Shown piece by piece: positions 62,441 through 64,000 of a stretch of 64,000 nucleotides of DNA. Numbering within the stretch: the stretch's first letter is position 1; the number at the start of each line of letters is the position of its first letter. The DNA is from Marmoricola endophyticus (GTDB lineage Bacteria > Actinomycetota > Actinomycetes > Propionibacteriales > Nocardioidaceae). A program made the translations under genes and the position numbers. Below the pieces are notes generated by a model. The model searched no databases. It was not told the origin of the DNA and saw only the letters and a list, made by a program, of their open reading frames with translations. The stretch is from contig NZ_BMKQ01000002.1 of assembly GCF_014644415.1 (NCBI RefSeq), positions 207,646-271,645 on the forward strand. Reading direction: 5' to 3'.

Positions 62441-63939
62441 ACCAGCGCCCACCGCTCGCCGACCACCTGCTGCGCGCCCTCGGCGGCGCCGGGAACGTGC
62501 GCGAGGTCGAGAACTGCATCACCCGGCTGCGGGTCACCGTCGCCGACCCCGACGTCGTCGACGCCGAGGCGATGCAGGCTCTCGACCAGGTCCTCGGGGT
62601 CGTCCCGGGCGCGACCACGCAGATCGTCCTCGGCCCCGGTCTCGTCGACCGGACCGCCGCGGAGCTGGAGGAAGCCCTCTCGGGTGCGGCCTCGGGCTCC
62701 GCGGCGGGTGGGGGCGACTCGGCGACCGCCCTGGCCGCGCGGGGCGAGGCGATGCGTACGGAGCAGAAGCGACGCAACGACACCCCCGTGAAGAACGCGC
62801 TGCGCCGGATCGCGAACATCTTCGTCCCGCTGATCCCGGCCCTCATCGCCTGCGGCATCATCGCCGGCCTCAGCGGCCTCGCCACCAACCTGGTGACCGG
62901 TGGGCAGGCCGAGTGGCTCTCCGGCATGCCTCCGCTCCTCGGCCCGATCTCGCAGGGCTTCCTGTCCCTGCTCGCGGTCTTCGTCGGCATCAACACCGCG
63001 CGGGAGTTCGGTGGCACACCGGTGATCGGCGGCGCCGTCGCCGGCATCGTGGTGTACGCCGGCGTGGCCGACGTCAGCGCCTTCGGCCAGCAGCTGCAGC
63101 CCGGGCAGGGTGGCGTGATCGGTGCGCTGATGGCGGCGCTGCTCGCGGTCTACCTCGAGCGGTGGATCCGTCGCTGGTGCCCGGACTCGCTGGCGATGCT
63201 GGTGGTCCCGACGCTCACCGTGCTGATCACCGGACTCGTCACCCTGCTGGTCCTGATGAGCCTGGCGGGCTGGATCGCCGGCGGCATCGCCGACGGCGTG
63301 ACCTGGATGCTCGCGCACGGCGGTCCGTTCACCGGCTTCATCCTCGCCGGGCTGTTCCTGCCGATGGTGATGCTCGGCCTGCACCAGGCGCTGATCCCCA
63401 TCCACACGACGCTGATCGAGTCCGACGGCTGGACCGTGCTGATCCCGATCCTGGCGATGGCCGGCGCCGCCCAGGTCGGCGCCGCGCTGGCCGTCTACGC
63501 GCGCCTGCCCGGCAACACCTCGATCCGGCGCACCATCCGCTCCGCCGTCCCGGCCGGTCTGCTCGGCGTCGGCGAGCCGCTGATCTACGGCGTCACGCTG
63601 CCGCTGGGCCGCCCGTTCGTCACCGCCTGTGGCGGCGCGGCCGTGGCCGGGGCGTGGATGAGCACGATGAACATGCTCGGCACCAGCGTCGGCTCGACGG
63701 CGATCGGGCCCAGCGGGTGGGCGATGATCCCGCTGCTCAACGGCAACCAGGGGATCGGGGCCGCGATCGGGGTCTACATCGTCGGCGAGGTGATCGCGTA
63801 CGTCTTCGGCTTCGCGCTGACCTGGTTCTTCGGCTTCTCCCGCGAGCGGCTGCGCGAGCTCAACAGCGAGGAGTCGGAGGTCGCCGGCACGCCGGCCCCG
63901 GTCGCCGTCGCGGGGACTCCTCAGCCCGCCCCGGCCTGA
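62437..63939 (+). CDS. PTS EIIBC, probable MurNAc transporter
   Basis: 500 residues. N-terminal EIIB domain with phospho-Cys C27 in VRENCITRLRV-type context (EVENCITRLRVTV), a Ser/Gly linker, then an EIIC domain with ~10 helices starting NIFVPLIPALIACGIIAG and containing GVGEPLIYGVTLPL. No EIIA domain, as in Escherichia coli MurP, so a separate EIIA is needed. With murQ and RpiR it imports and phosphorylates MurNAc. The last ~60 bp of the window hold nothing recognisable. Confidence 0.92.
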   Translation: MNQRPPLADHLLRALGGAGNVREVENCITRLRVTVADPDVVDAEAMQALDQVLGVVPGATTQIVLGPGLVDRTAAELEEALSGAASGSAAGGGDSATALAARGEAMRTEQKRRNDTPVKNALRRIANIFVPLIPALIACGIIAGLSGLATNLVTGGQAEWLSGMPPLLGPISQGFLSLLAVFVGINTAREFGGTPVIGGAVAGIVVYAGVADVSAFGQQLQPGQGGVIGALMAALLAVYLERWIRRWCPDSLAMLVVPTLTVLITGLVTLLVLMSLAGWIAGGIADGVTWMLAHGGPFTGFILAGLFLPMVMLGLHQALIPIHTTLIESDGWTVLIPILAMAGAAQVGAALAVYARLPGNTSIRRTIRSAVPAGLLGVGEPLIYGVTLPLGRPFVTACGGAAVAGAWMSTMNMLGTSVGSTAIGPSGWAMIPLLNGNQGIGAAIGVYIVGEVIAYVFGFALTWFFGFSRERLRELNSEESEVAGTPAPVAVAGTPQPAPA

Positions 63940-64000
63940 CGGCAGCCGACCCGGCGCGTGCGGGCGCCCGCGCGCGCCGGCTCAGCGGCCGTTCGCCGCG

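Overview
The window is very GC-rich (about 70% or more). It is packed with short-overlap (ATGA/GTGA) operons and carries actinobacterial marker families: FasR-type regulator, DUF3145, DUF3052, PriA-type HisA, homodimeric AceE, and RNase E/G with a long disordered N-terminus. Gene content and the intergenic repeats look most like a free-living Nocardioides-type actinobacterium (order Propionibacteriales). The genus is inference from general knowledge; no search was run. It reads as ordinary chromosome: no phage, insertion sequence, CRISPR array or plasmid gene was seen, and no gap between genes exceeds about 230 bp.

Layout. 1-7.3 kb: 3' part of rne, a small Lys-rich protein, dnaE, a membrane protein. 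7.3-15.5 kb (minus strand): a single-chain double ABC exporter, a threonine-synthase-like / AbgT / AbgA-like operon, and a YbaK-like deacylase. 15.7-21.8 kb: Lon-N-domain protein divergent from the hisDCBH-priA-hisF operon. 21.9-26 kb: ABC-2 exporter plus DesK/DesR-like two-component system and a SRPBCC protein. 26-34.5 kb: membrane protein, dgt, a block of metabolic/regulatory genes (epimerase, TetR, hydroxyacid dehydrogenase, rocD), dnaG and its partner, tRNA-Asn. 34.7-45 kb: carboxylesterase, phosphotransferase, DEAD-box helicase, tRNA-Met, small conserved genes, two CNNM/CorC-like membrane proteins, PP2C phosphatase, DUF3145, a secreted hydrolase. 45-52 kb: type II fatty-acid synthesis cluster fasR-fabD-fabH-acpP-fabF-carboxylase beta (minus strand). 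52-60 kb: hydrolase, VOC protein, AraC regulator, aceE, DUF3052, acyl-CoA synthetase, peroxiredoxin, tRNA-Val. 60-64 kb: RpiR regulator, murQ and PTS EIIBC, an N-acetylmuramic acid uptake and catabolism operon.

Most notable observations. (1) FabD carries a C-terminal extension that aligns by eye with a whole biotin-carrier (BCCP-like) domain whose biotin lysine is replaced by Arg, in an operon that also encodes a carboxyltransferase beta subunit. (2) The fused ABC exporter has all its degenerate ATPase residues placed so that exactly one of its two composite ATP sites is dead. (3) Two copies of an intergenic element are built from 22-bp units, direct then inverted. (4) A second dispersed repeat lies at the 5' end of hisH and is translated as its N-terminus. 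(5) About twenty genes have a TANNNT-like -10 element 6-8 nt before the start codon, pointing to widespread leaderless transcription. (6) Strong candidate operators lie at fabD, the acyl-CoA synthetase, the TetR/epimerase divergon and the RpiR promoter.
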